A stretch of 64,000 bases of DNA. It comes from Pseudomonas_T sp032052615. Its GTDB lineage: Bacteria; Pseudomonadota; Gammaproteobacteria; Pseudomonadales; Pseudomonadaceae. Position 1 is the stretch's first letter, and each line of letters begins with the position of its first letter. Of the stretch, positions 16,393-24,831 are shown in pieces. A program made the translations under genes and the position numbers. The DNA lies in NCBI GenBank assembly GCA_032052615.1, contig DAMBWF010000001.1:1-64000 (forward strand), in the 5' to 3' direction. The notes under the pieces are model-generated. The model was not told the DNA's origin, made no database searches, and was given only the letters and a program-made list of their open reading frames with translations.

Positions 16393-16503
16393 TCAGTAGA
16401 GCCCCATGCCCAGGCGGATCAGGTAGGCCAAAGCCGCCACCGCCAGCACGCCGGCCAGCCACAGGCCGACGAACCACCCCAGACGCCGCCATACCGGCCG
16501 CAT
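16393..16503 (-). CDS. DUF2474 small membrane protein of the CIO operon
   Basis: This 36-residue gene has one membrane helix (about residues 10-30) between an Arg-rich N-terminus (MRPVWRR) and LGMGLY. Its ATG shares one base with the cioB stop (TGATG), so it is translated with the oxidase. DUF2474 proteins occur at the ends of cyanide-insensitive oxidase operons and are analogous to the CydX/CbdX subunits that stabilise cytochrome bd. A structural role in the oxidase is inferred from position and size. Confidence 0.8.
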   Translation of the reverse strand: MRPVWRRLGWFVGLWLAGVLAVAALAYLIRLGMGLY

Positions 16504-17507
16504 CAGTGGTAGCCCTCGCCCAGCTTGATCTTGCCGCGGAACACGTAATAGCTGTACGCGGTGTAGATCAGGATGATCGGCACCATGATCGTCACGCCCA
16601 CCAAGGTGAACGCCTGGCTTTTTTCCGGTGCCGAGGCTTCCCAGATGCTCAGGGACGGCGGCACGATGTTCGGCCAGATGCTGATGGCCAGCCCGACGTA
16701 GGACAAGGCCATCAGCCCCAGGGTGAGCAGGAAGGGCTGGCGGTCGGCATGGATCGCCACCGCTCGTACCAGGCCGAGCGCGGCGACCGCCACCAGGGTC
16801 GGCACCGGCAGGAAGTAGAAGAGGTTGGGCAGGGTGAACCAGCGCTGGGCGATGGCCTCGTGGGCCAGTGGCGTCCACAGGCTGACGATGGCGATGCACA
16901 CCAGCAGCAGGCCGGTCAGCGGCACCACCAGCCGGTACATGTGTCGTTGCAGCCGGCCCTCGGTCTTCATGATCAGCCAAGTGCAGCCCAGCAACGCATA
17001 GCCGCACAGCAGCGCCGCCCCGCAGAACAGCGGGAACGGCGCCAGCCAGTCGAACGGCCCGCCGGCATAGGCGCGGTGCGCCACCGGGATACCGTCGATG
17101 AACGCTCCCAGTACCACGCCCTGGGCGAAGGTGGCGACGATGGAGCCGCCGATGAACGCCGCGTCCCAGACGTAGCGGGTGCGCTTGGCCTTGAAGCGGA
17201 ACTCGAAGGCCACGCCCCGGAAGATCAGGGCGATCAGCATCAGCACCAAGGGCAGGTAGAGCGCGCTGAGCACCACCGAGTAGGCCACCGGGAAGGCGGC
17301 GAACAGCCCCGCGCCCCCCAGGACCAGCCACGTTTCGTTGCCGTCCCAGATCGGCGCCACGCTGTTCATCATCACGTCCCGCTCTTCGTGGTCGCGGATG
17401 AACGGGAAGAGGATGCCGATACCCAAGTCGAAGCCATCCATCACTACGTACATGAAGATGCCGAAGCCGATGATGGCGGTCCAGATCAACGGAAGATCAA
17501 TGGTCAT
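16503..17507 (-). CDS. cioB: cyanide-insensitive terminal oxidase subunit II
   Basis: The 334-residue CydB-type subunit has about nine membrane helices. The N-terminus carries the family signature YVVMDGFDLGIGILFPF, followed by NSVAPIWDGNETWLV, and near the end IWPNIVPPSLSIW. It pairs with subunit I, encoded upstream with an 11-bp overlap, to form a quinol oxidase that reduces oxygen without pumping protons. Assignment to the CIO subgroup rather than cytochrome bd rests on its partner's CIO-type sequence and the DUF2474 gene downstream. Confidence 0.94.
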   Translation of the reverse strand: MTIDLPLIWTAIIGFGIFMYVVMDGFDLGIGILFPFIRDHEERDVMMNSVAPIWDGNETWLVLGGAGLFAAFPVAYSVVLSALYLPLVLMLIALIFRGVAFEFRFKAKRTRYVWDAAFIGGSIVATFAQGVVLGAFIDGIPVAHRAYAGGPFDWLAPFPLFCGAALLCGYALLGCTWLIMKTEGRLQRHMYRLVVPLTGLLLVCIAIVSLWTPLAHEAIAQRWFTLPNLFYFLPVPTLVAVAALGLVRAVAIHADRQPFLLTLGLMALSYVGLAISIWPNIVPPSLSIWEASAPEKSQAFTLVGVTIMVPIILIYTAYSYYVFRGKIKLGEGYH

Positions 17508-18975
17508 CGCCGTGCTCCTCGTCGCGTTGCCCCTGTAGCGGCCGGTCCTGGGGTGCGCTGCCCGGACCGTCCTCCACGTCGTCCGCCGCCGCGGACAGCG
17601 GCCGCGCCGGGGTCCGCTTGTGCCCGGGCCCGCCGTCGGGGCCGGCCTGGCGCGCCTCGGCCAGGCGCACCGGGCCCTTGCGCATCATCCGCAGCAGGTA
17701 GGTGATGCCCACGCCGAACACCGCGAAGTACACCGCGACGAACAGGCCCAGACTGAGGCTCATCTGCCCCACGTCATGCCGGGAGACCGCGTCCGCCGTG
17801 CGCAGCAGGCCATAGACCACCCAGGGCTGGCGGCCCACCTCGGTGGTGATCCAGCCGGCCAGCAGCGCCACCAGGCCGCTGGGCCCCATGACCAGCATCA
17901 GCCGATGGAAGAATCGGGTTTCGTAGAGCTGGCCGCGCCAGCGCAGGTACAGGCTGATCATCCCGCAGGCGATCATCAGCAGGCCCAGGCCCACCATCAC
18001 CCGGAAGCTCCAGAAGATGATCAGGGAGTTGGGGCGGTCTTCCTTCGCCCATTCCTTGAGGCCCTTGATCTCGCCGTCGAGGTCGTGGGCCAGGATCAGG
18101 CTGCCCAGCTTGGGAATGCCCACGGCGTAGTGGGTGGTCTCGGCGTCCATGTCGGGGATACCGAACAACAGCAGCGGGACGCCGCGCTCGGTCTCCCAAT
18201 GGCCCTCGATGGCGGCGATCTTCGCCGGCTGGTGCCGCAGGGTGTTCAGGCCATGCATGTCGCCGACCACCGCCTGGATCGGCGCCACCAGCAGGGCCAT
18301 CCACAGCGCCATGGAAAACATCACCCGGGTCGAGGCGTCGCGCCGGCCCTTGAGCAGGTGCCAGGCCCCGGTGGCCCCGACGATGAACGCGGTGCTGAGG
18401 AACGCGGCGATGGCCATGTGGGCCAGGCGGTAGGGGAAGGAGGGGTTGAAGACGATTTCGAACCAGCTGTCCGGGTGGAACACCCCGTCGACCAGGGTGT
18501 GGCCCTGGGGCGTGTGCATCCAGCTATTGGAGGACAGGATCCAGAAGGTGGAGATCAGCGTGCCGATGGCCACCATCAGCGTGGCGAAGAAGTGCAACCC
18601 CTTGCCCACCTTGTTCAGGCCGAACAGCATGATCCCGAGGAAGCCCGCCTCCAGGAAGAACGCGGTGAGCACCTCGTAGGTGAGCAACGGCCCCATGATG
18701 CTGCCGGCGCGGGACGAGAGTTCGCTCCAGTTGGTGCCGAACTGGTAGCTCATCACCACGCCCGAGACCACGCCCATGCCGAAGGTCACGGCGAAGATCT
18801 GCAACCAGAAACGGTACAGGTCGTAGTAGACCGGCTTGCGCGTCTTCAGCCACAGCCCCTCCAGGACCGCCAGGTAGCTAGCCATGCCGATGCTGATGGC
18901 GGGGAAGATGATGTGGAAGGAGACCGTGAAGGCGAACTGGATTCGCGCGAGATGCAAGGCGTCCAGGCCGAACAT
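17497..18975 (-). CDS. cioA: cyanide-insensitive terminal oxidase subunit I
   Basis: This 492-residue CydA-type subunit binds the haems and quinol. His21 in VSFHIIFPA is the conserved N-terminal haem ligand, a second His lies in YRLAHM near residue 188, and GRQPWVVYG near residue 393 is the family motif. The periplasmic quinol loop is short, as in the CIO subgroup. The C-terminal ~55 residues are hydrophilic, rich in Asp, Gly and Arg, and probably dispensable. It opens the cioA-cioB-DUF2474 operon. A perfect Anr/FNR site sits just upstream of the ribosome site. Confidence 0.94.
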   Translation of the reverse strand: MFGLDALHLARIQFAFTVSFHIIFPAISIGMASYLAVLEGLWLKTRKPVYYDLYRFWLQIFAVTFGMGVVSGVVMSYQFGTNWSELSSRAGSIMGPLLTYEVLTAFFLEAGFLGIMLFGLNKVGKGLHFFATLMVAIGTLISTFWILSSNSWMHTPQGHTLVDGVFHPDSWFEIVFNPSFPYRLAHMAIAAFLSTAFIVGATGAWHLLKGRRDASTRVMFSMALWMALLVAPIQAVVGDMHGLNTLRHQPAKIAAIEGHWETERGVPLLLFGIPDMDAETTHYAVGIPKLGSLILAHDLDGEIKGLKEWAKEDRPNSLIIFWSFRVMVGLGLLMIACGMISLYLRWRGQLYETRFFHRLMLVMGPSGLVALLAGWITTEVGRQPWVVYGLLRTADAVSRHDVGQMSLSLGLFVAVYFAVFGVGITYLLRMMRKGPVRLAEARQAGPDGGPGHKRTPARPLSAAADDVEDGPGSAPQDRPLQGQRDEEHGDDH

Positions 18976-18995
18976 AGGAATTTCCCCGGTGCGTA

Positions 18996-19009
18996 TTGAT
19001 GTGGATCAA
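18996..19009. promoter_or_regulatory. Anr/FNR box upstream of cioAB
   Basis: TTGAT-GTGG-ATCAA is a perfect inverted repeat matching the Anr/FNR consensus. Its centre is about 27 bp before the cioA ATG, with GGGGAAA (ribosome site) in between. That leaves no room for a class II promoter downstream, so a bound Anr would cover the start site and repress. This agrees with the published anaerobic repression of cioAB by Anr in P. aeruginosa. Confidence 0.75.
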
Positions 19010-19162
19010 TCATGAGGCGCGCCGGTTGGCCGGGAACAGCGGACGAATTGTCGCACGGGCCAAGCGGCGTCTCTGCCGTTGGGCCGTGGGCACGCGGAAG
19101 GAGTTCAACCGATGCGCCGGGCGCGTCGACCCGGGAAAGGCCGGCGCGCCCGGCGGGGCGGC

Positions 19163-20290
19163 TCAGGCGCGGCGAAGGGCGCGCAGGACGACGAACTTGG
19201 GCGTGGCGCCTACCTGCTCGACGGAGCCGAACAGCCGCTTGAGCTTGGCGTGGTAGCCCAGGTGCCGGTTGCCGACGATCCACAGCTCGCCCCCCACGTC
19301 CAGCGCCGCGCGGGCCTGGAGGAACATGCGCCAGGCGAGGGCGTCGCCGACCACCTGCTGCTGGTGGAACGGCGGGTTGCACAGCACCAGGTCCAGGGTG
19401 CCGGCCGGTTGCGAGGCCAGGCCGTCGTCGACGCGGATGTCCGCCGGGCGCTCGCCGAAGTGGGCGCGCCAGTTGGCCCGGGCCGACTGCACCGCCATGT
19501 AGGACTCGTCCACCAGGGTCAGTTCGGCCTGGGGGTTGCGCCAGGCATGGACGAGGCCAAGCACGCCGTTGCCGCAGCCCAGATCCGCCACCCGGCGAGG
19601 CCCCTTGTCCCGGGGCAGGAACGGCAGGAACGCCCGGGTGCCGATGTCCAGGCCCTCGCGGCAGAACAGGTTGGCGTGGTTCACCAACGCCAGGGGCGGT
19701 TCGTCCAGGCGGTAGCGGGTCGGGTAGGGCGAGGGGCAGGGCGGGCGCGCCTCCGGCGTCGCGGTCAGCAGGCGGGCCTTCTTCACCGCCAGGCTCGCCT
19801 GCACCGGGCCGATGTGGCGCTCCAGCAGGTCCCCGGCCGCCCGTGGCAGGTGCTTGAGCATGCCGGCGGCGATCACCCGGGCGCCCGTCGCCAGGCGTCC
19901 GCGCAGACGGATCAGTTGTTCCTCCAGCAACGCCAGGGTCTTCGGGATGCGGATCAGCACGGTGTCGAACGGCCCTTCCGGCACCTCGCTGGCCGGTACG
20001 AACCGAGGCGCCTCGGCGAGGCCGTTGCGCGCCTGGTTGCGTTGCAACGCGAGGCAGGCCAGGTGGGAGTCGCCGCTGCTGGTCACCTCGGCATGACCGG
20101 CCAGACTCAGGGCCAGGGCGCCGAACGCATCGTTGAGCACCAGCACCCGTTCGGTGGGGGACAGGCCCTGCCCGTGCAGGTGGGTCAGCAGGTACTCGTC
20201 GGCGGCGTCGAAGGCTTGCAACGGCTCGTCCGGCCGCTCGGGGTAGCGGACAAGATCGAGGGCGGCCAGCGGGGTGGTCAGAATAGGCAT
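19163..20290 (-). CDS. rlmG: 23S rRNA (guanine1835-N2)-methyltransferase
   Basis: RlmG methylates G1835 of 23S rRNA using S-adenosylmethionine. The 375-residue protein has the two-domain RsmC/RlmG architecture: a degenerate N-terminal methyltransferase-like domain (to about residue 185) and a catalytic C-terminal one. The latter carries VADLGCGNGVLGL (about residues 232-244) and the N2-guanine signature LCNPPFHQ (about residue 300). In pseudomonads the gene commonly sits near fpr and mscL, as here. The 187 bp between its 3' end and cioA contain the Anr box and a G+C-rich stretch, nothing else. Confidence 0.92.
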   Translation of the reverse strand: MPILTTPLAALDLVRYPERPDEPLQAFDAADEYLLTHLHGQGLSPTERVLVLNDAFGALALSLAGHAEVTSSGDSHLACLALQRNQARNGLAEAPRFVPASEVPEGPFDTVLIRIPKTLALLEEQLIRLRGRLATGARVIAAGMLKHLPRAAGDLLERHIGPVQASLAVKKARLLTATPEARPPCPSPYPTRYRLDEPPLALVNHANLFCREGLDIGTRAFLPFLPRDKGPRRVADLGCGNGVLGLVHAWRNPQAELTLVDESYMAVQSARANWRAHFGERPADIRVDDGLASQPAGTLDLVLCNPPFHQQQVVGDALAWRMFLQARAALDVGGELWIVGNRHLGYHAKLKRLFGSVEQVGATPKFVVLRALRRA

Positions 20291-20381
20291 GTGAACTGGT
20301 GGTGTTTATCCGGCGAGGTTTACGCGAGACTGGCGCTTCACTTCAAGGCGCGGCATGCGCCCTCGCACCAGGAACGCCAGT

Positions 20382-21158
20382 ATGACCGCCAGCGACGAGA
20401 AGTTCACCCGGCAGACCCTGCTCGACGTGAATACCCTGACTCCCAGCCTGTTCACCCTGCGCGTCACCCGCGATCCCGGCTTCCGCTTCCGGGCTGGGCA
20501 ATTCGCCCGGCTGGGAGTGACCAAGGCGGACGGCGGCACGGTCTGGCGCGCCTATTCCATGGTTTCGGCGCCCCACGACGACGTGCTGGAGTTCTTCTCC
20601 ATCGTGGTGCCCGGCGGCGAATTCACCCGCGAATTGTCGCGCCTGCGGGCCGGCGACGAATTGCTGGTGGACCGTCAGGCGTTCGGCTACCTCACCCTCG
20701 ACCGTTTCGTCGATGGCCGGGACCTGTGGCTGCTGGCCACCGGCACCGGCGTCGCGCCGTTCCTGTCGATCCTGCAGGATTTCGAGGCTTGGGAGCGCTT
20801 CGAGCGCATCTTTCTGGTCTATAGCGTGCGCGAGGCCCGGGAGCTGGCCTATGGGGAACTGATCGAGGGGCTCGGCCGGCGCGAGTACCTGCGGGAGCAC
20901 GCCCACAAGCTGCGCTTCATCCCGGTAGTAACTCGCGAGACGCATCCCGGAGCGCTGCACGGGCGGATCACCACGCTGATCGAGCGCGGCGAGCTGGAGC
21001 GCGCCGCCGGCCAGGCCCTGGAGCCCGCCCATTCGCGCCTGATGCTGTGCGGCAACCCCCAGATGATCGAGGATACCCGGGCCCTGCTGAAGGCCCGCGA
21101 TCTCCAGTTGTCCCTGAGCCGGCGGCCCGGCCAGGTGGCGGTGGAGACCTATTGGTGA
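20382..21158 (+). CDS. fpr: ferredoxin/flavodoxin--NADP+ reductase
   Basis: The 258-residue FAD enzyme transfers electrons between NADPH and ferredoxin or flavodoxin. RAYSMVSAP (about residue 51) binds FAD, and LLATGTGVAPFLSIL (about residue 112) and LMLCGNPQM (about residue 225) bind NADP. It closes with Tyr-Trp (VETYW), as E. coli Fpr does, rather than with the longer tail of the other Pseudomonas isoform. The ATG at 20382 follows CAGGAA. It is divergent from rlmG. Related enzymes are induced by oxidative stress, but no SoxR-like site was recognised in the 91-bp gap. Confidence 0.93.
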   Translation: MTASDEKFTRQTLLDVNTLTPSLFTLRVTRDPGFRFRAGQFARLGVTKADGGTVWRAYSMVSAPHDDVLEFFSIVVPGGEFTRELSRLRAGDELLVDRQAFGYLTLDRFVDGRDLWLLATGTGVAPFLSILQDFEAWERFERIFLVYSVREARELAYGELIEGLGRREYLREHAHKLRFIPVVTRETHPGALHGRITTLIERGELERAAGQALEPAHSRLMLCGNPQMIEDTRALLKARDLQLSLSRRPGQVAVETYW

Positions 21159-21192
21159 GGGGCGCGGGGCGTGGCCCGCGCGGAACGGCGCG

Positions 21193-21621
21193 TCAGGTCC
21201 GGTCGGTCGGCGACGTGGACTTTTCCTGCTCGACTTGCTGCTTGAGCAGGTCGCGGATTTCGCTCAGCAGGACTTGGTCCTTGGTCGGCGCGGTGGCCGC
21301 CGGGTGGCTATGGCGCAGCCGGTTGATGATCTTCACGCCGAGGAAGATGGCGAAGGAAATGATCAGGAAATCCACGACCGTCTGGATGAACTTGCCGTAG
21401 GCCAGCACCACCGCCGGCGCGTCGCCCTGGGCCTGCTTGAGCACGATGGCCAGGTCGCTGAAGTCCACCCCGCCGATCAGCAGCCCCAAAGGCGGCATGA
21501 TCACATCGCCGACGAAGGACGAGACGATCTTGCCGAAGGCGGCGCCGATGATGATACCGACCGCCATGTCGACGACGTTGCCCTTGACGGCGAATGCCTT
21601 GAACTCGCTGATGACGCTCAT
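21193..21621 (-). CDS. mscL: large-conductance mechanosensitive channel
   Basis: A 142-residue MscL. It begins MSVISEFKAFAVKGNVVDMA (amphipathic N-terminal helix), has a pore helix TM1 with GIIIGAAFGKIVSSFV, a periplasmic loop, TM2 (FLIISFAIFLGVKIIN) and a C-terminal charged bundle helix (LLSEIRDLLKQQ). The homopentamer opens under membrane tension and releases solutes during hypo-osmotic shock. It converges with fpr over 34 bp. Confidence 0.96.
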   Translation of the reverse strand: MSVISEFKAFAVKGNVVDMAVGIIIGAAFGKIVSSFVGDVIMPPLGLLIGGVDFSDLAIVLKQAQGDAPAVVLAYGKFIQTVVDFLIISFAIFLGVKIINRLRHSHPAATAPTKDQVLLSEIRDLLKQQVEQEKSTSPTDRT

Positions 21622-21709
21622 CTGTCTGGAATCCCCCTTGCTGCGTTCTCGGTGGCGGCCGCTTCGTGATGGCGACCAGTGGTTCGGACCCCTGTCGGGG
21701 CCGTGGCGT

Positions 21710-22456
21710 TCACGCCGGGTAGGCGACTTCCGGCAGGCCCTGGAACATCGGGCGGGCGAACAGGTAACCCTGGAACAGCTCGATGCCCATGGCTCTCAGG
21801 GTGTCGTACTCGGCGCGGGTTTCGACGCCTTCGGCGATCACCGCGATACCCAGCCGCCGGCACATCGTCAGGGTAGCGTCCACCAGCACTTGGCGCACGT
21901 TGTCGCAGTCGATCCCGCGCACTAGCGCCATGTCCAGCTTGAGCAGGTCGGGCTGGAAATCGGCCAGCAGGTTGAGTCCGGCGAACCCGGCGCCGAAGTC
22001 GTCGATGGCCGTCAGGAACCCCTGGGCGCGATAGGCGTGGAGGATGCCGCACAGGTGGTCCAGGTCGAGGACCTGCTCCTGTTCGGTCACCTCGAAAATG
22101 ATCCGCTCCAGGGGAAAGCGCGCCTGTTGCGCGGCCTCCAGGGTGGCGCGAATGCAGGTTTCCGGGCGGTAGACCGCATTGGGCATGAAATTGATGGACA
22201 ACCGCGCGGGTACCTTCAGGCGCGCGCCCCATTCCACCGCCTTCACCCGGCAGCGCTGGTCGAACCGGTAGCGGCTGGCGTCGTCGACGCGCTCCAACTG
22301 GCTGGCCGCGCTTTCCCCGGCGATGCCGCGCACCAGCGCTTCGTGGGCGAACACGGTGCCCTGGCGGACATCGACAATGGGTTGGAAGGCCATGCTCAGG
22401 GCGAAATCGTCGTCGCCCAGGTCGCGGCAGGCGGAGCAGGAGGGGCGGTCGGCCAT
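21710..22456 (-). CDS. stand-alone EAL-domain cyclic-di-GMP phosphodiesterase
   Basis: The 248-residue protein is a single EAL domain with a short N-terminal segment containing CSAC. The EAL signature is HEALVRG, and the metal and catalytic motifs are present: INFMPN, IFEVTEQE, AIDDFGAGFAGL and AEGVET. By sequence it should hydrolyse cyclic di-GMP. There is no sensor or membrane part, so it acts in the cytosol. It resembles the EAL proteins related to BLUF/YcgF-type domains. The start at 22456 (MADRPSC) is chosen because upstream residues look non-coding. It is one of three c-di-GMP genes within 15 kb. Confidence 0.88.
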   Translation of the reverse strand: MADRPSCSACRDLGDDDFALSMAFQPIVDVRQGTVFAHEALVRGIAGESAASQLERVDDASRYRFDQRCRVKAVEWGARLKVPARLSINFMPNAVYRPETCIRATLEAAQQARFPLERIIFEVTEQEQVLDLDHLCGILHAYRAQGFLTAIDDFGAGFAGLNLLADFQPDLLKLDMALVRGIDCDNVRQVLVDATLTMCRRLGIAVIAEGVETRAEYDTLRAMGIELFQGYLFARPMFQGLPEVAYPA

Positions 22457-22617
22457 GGCGAGACTCCAGTGAGTTCGAAGGGGCGAGCCACTCGGAGCGC
22501 CGCGCCCTACCCACAGAGACCTGCGGGGGCACCCGTAAGTTTTGCCCGTTCGCTCCGGTTCATGGCCGAGGGCCGGCATGACCGCCGACGACACGAGCGC
22601 CCGAGGATCGAGGCGGG

Positions 22618-22631
22618 TTGATCCGGATCAA
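22618..22631 (+). promoter_or_regulatory. Anr/FNR box of a class II promoter for the YdcH gene
   Basis: TTGAT-CCGG-ATCAA is a perfect Anr/FNR palindrome, 62 bp before the YdcH ATG. A possible -10 (TAGGCT, 22654-22659) places the start site near 22666, which would put the box centre at -41.5, the classical activator position. The sequence therefore predicts activation at low oxygen. Confidence 0.75.
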
Positions 22632-22693
22632 TGGCCCTCGCCGAGGGCCTCGCTAGGCTGCGAGCAACCCCCCCTTTCCAAGGAATCGCCCTC

Positions 22694-22972
22694 ATGCATG
22701 TCGAACACCATCCGCTGGTCCAGGATTTCCCCGAACTGCGCGCCGAGCTGCACGCCCTGCGCCAGGGCGACGCCGGCTTCGCTCGGCTCGCCGAGGAATA
22801 CGAGGCCTTGGACAAGCGCATCTGCCGCATCGAGGATGGCGTGGAAACCCTCAACGACGAGGCATTGAGCGTTCTCAAGCAGCAGCGCGTGGCCCTCAAG
22901 GACCAAGTGGCGCGGCAACTGAAGAAATCCGTCGGCCAGTGCTGCGGCTGCGGAGGCGGCTGCCGCGGCTGA
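22694..22972 (+). CDS. YdcH/DUF465 family protein with Cys-rich tail, Anr-activated
   Basis: This 92-residue protein starts MHVEHHPLVQDFPELR, the standard DUF465 start. It is almost entirely alpha-helical and charged, likely a coiled coil (residues ~10-80), and ends in CCGCGGGC, a compact Cys/Gly tail that could bind a metal. Family function is unknown. The ATG at 22694 is preferred (AAGGAA upstream, family start) over one 21 codons earlier that would lie at the edge of the Anr box. Upstream control suggests a role in low-oxygen physiology; the P. aeruginosa counterpart, as I recall, is in the Anr regulon. Confidence 0.85.
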   Translation: MHVEHHPLVQDFPELRAELHALRQGDAGFARLAEEYEALDKRICRIEDGVETLNDEALSVLKQQRVALKDQVARQLKKSVGQCCGCGGGCRG

Positions 22973-23082
22973 TCCACCCCGTGCCCTTCGGCTTTGCGCG
23001 TCGCGGTCGGGCGCGCCGCGTCGCTGCCATCGAAGGGCGACCCAGGCTGTATCATGGCGTCTTTCTATCGAGGGGAGAGGCC

Positions 23083-24447
23083 ATGGCCAAGGCCAAGCGC
23101 ATGTATGGCTGTACCGAGTGCGGCGCCACCTATCCCAAGTGGGCCGGGCAGTGCGCCGAGTGCGGCGCCTGGAACACCCTGGTGGAAACCGTGGTGGAGG
23201 GAGCGCCGGCCGGCGCCTCGGGACGCGCCGGCTGGGCCGGCCAGCAAGCCCAGGTGAAAACCCTGGCGGAAGTCAGCATCGAGGAAACCCCGCGCTTCTC
23301 CACCGCTTCCACCGAACTGGACCGGGTACTCGGCGGCGGCCTGGTGGATGGCTCGGTGGTGCTCATCGGCGGCGACCCCGGCATCGGCAAGTCGACCATC
23401 CTGTTGCAGACCCTGTGCAACATCGCCCAGCGATTCCCCGCGCTCTACGTCACCGGCGAGGAGTCCCAGCAGCAGGTGGCGATGCGCGCCCGGCGCCTGG
23501 ACCTGCCCCAGGACCGGCTCAAGGTCATGACCGAGACCTGCATCGAAAGCATCATCGCCACCGCTCGCCAGGAGCAGCCCAAGGTGATGGTCATCGACTC
23601 GATCCAGACCATCTATACCGAGCAATTGCAATCGGCTCCCGGTGGTGTCGCCCAAGTCCGCGAGAGCGCCGCGCTGCTGGTGCGCTTCGCCAAGCAGACC
23701 GGCACGGCGGTGTTCCTCGTCGGCCATGTCACCAAGGAGGGCGCCCTGGCCGGCCCGCGTGTGTTGGAGCACATGGTGGATACCGTGCTGTATTTCGAGG
23801 GCGAGCCCGATGGCCGGCTGCGCCTGCTGCGGGCGGTGAAGAACCGCTTCGGCGCGGTCAACGAGCTGGGCGTGTTCGGCATGACCGACAAGGGCCTCAA
23901 GGAAGTGTCCAACCCCTCGGCGATCTTCCTCACCCGGGCCCAGGAGGCGGTGTCCGGCAGCGTGGTGATGGCCACCTGGGAGGGTTCGCGACCGATGCTG
24001 GTCGAGGTGCAGGCCCTGGTGGATACCAGCCACCTGGCCAACCCGCGCCGGGTTACCCTCGGTCTCGACCAGAACCGTCTGGCCATGCTGCTGGCGGTCC
24101 TCCACCGTCACGGCGGCATCCCCACTTACGACCAGGACGTGTTCCTCAACGTGGTGGGGGGGGTGAAGGTGCTGGAAACCGCTTCGGACCTCGCCCTGAT
24201 GGCGGCGGTGATCTCCAGCCTGCGCAATCGGCCGCTGGAGCATGACCTGCTGGTTTTTGGCGAAATCGGCTTGTCGGGGGAGATCCGGCCGGTGCCCAGC
24301 GGCCAGGAGCGGTTGAAGGAAGCCGCCAAGCACGGTTTCAAGCGGGCCATCGTGCCCAAGGGTAACGCGCCCAAGGAAGCACCGGCGGGGATTCAGGTCA
24401 TCGCGGTGACGCGCCTAGACCAGGCGCTGGACGCCCTGTTCGGCTGA
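23083..24447 (+). CDS. radA: DNA repair/recombination protein RadA (Sms)
   Basis: RadA is a RecA-related hexameric helicase that promotes branch migration during recombinational repair. The 454-residue protein is full length: a C4 zinc finger (Cys10, 13, 24, 27), Walker A GGDPGIGKST (96-105), Walker B VMVIDSIQT near residue 170, the RadA-specific KNRFG (253-257), and a C-terminal Lon-like domain (residues ~320-454). It starts at ATG 23083 after GGGGAGAGG. It is convergent with the PilZ gene 15 bp away. Confidence 0.95.
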   Translation: MAKAKRMYGCTECGATYPKWAGQCAECGAWNTLVETVVEGAPAGASGRAGWAGQQAQVKTLAEVSIEETPRFSTASTELDRVLGGGLVDGSVVLIGGDPGIGKSTILLQTLCNIAQRFPALYVTGEESQQQVAMRARRLDLPQDRLKVMTETCIESIIATARQEQPKVMVIDSIQTIYTEQLQSAPGGVAQVRESAALLVRFAKQTGTAVFLVGHVTKEGALAGPRVLEHMVDTVLYFEGEPDGRLRLLRAVKNRFGAVNELGVFGMTDKGLKEVSNPSAIFLTRAQEAVSGSVVMATWEGSRPMLVEVQALVDTSHLANPRRVTLGLDQNRLAMLLAVLHRHGGIPTYDQDVFLNVVGGVKVLETASDLALMAAVISSLRNRPLEHDLLVFGEIGLSGEIRPVPSGQERLKEAAKHGFKRAIVPKGNAPKEAPAGIQVIAVTRLDQALDALFG

Positions 24448-24462
24448 TGGCGGGCGGGGCGG

Positions 24463-24831
24463 TCACTCGCCGCCCAGCGCCGCCAGCTCGCGTTCCAGCA
24501 GCGCCTCGTCTCCCAGGTTGAGTTCCACCAGTCGCCGCAGGTGGCTGATGGAGTCCAGGTCGATGTGTTGGCAGACGAACACCAGTTGATCGGCCTGGCG
24601 GCGGGTCAGGGCGACCTCCAGGGTTACCACCGTGTCCGCGTTCAGAATGATCCGCGCCTCGAACGGCTGGTCTTCGTCGGCGTCCCAATCGGCCGGCCGC
24701 CGGACCAGCAACCCCTTGAGGGACAGATCGTGTAGCTCTACCGTCCAGTTCCTGTCGCCCTGCCGGAGCTGCGTGTCCGCATCGAAGGCGAAGCGGTGGA
24801 AGCGGCGACGCTCGTGGGTGATTTGACTCAT
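24463..24831 (-). CDS. mapZ: PilZ-domain c-di-GMP receptor, MapZ-like
   Basis: A 122-residue single PilZ domain. The cyclic-di-GMP contacts are visible as the N-terminal RRRFHR (Arg9 to Arg13) and DLSLKG (residues 35-40). Position beside radA and overall sequence match the P. aeruginosa PA4608/MapZ protein. When loaded with c-di-GMP, that protein inhibits the chemotaxis methyltransferase CheR1 and alters flagellar motor switching. The symbol rests on that resemblance. An EAL protein and MorA nearby may supply the signal. Confidence 0.88.
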   Translation of the reverse strand: MSQITHERRRFHRFAFDADTQLRQGDRNWTVELHDLSLKGLLVRRPADWDADEDQPFEARIILNADTVVTLEVALTRRQADQLVFVCQHIDLDSISHLRRLVELNLGDEALLERELAALGGE

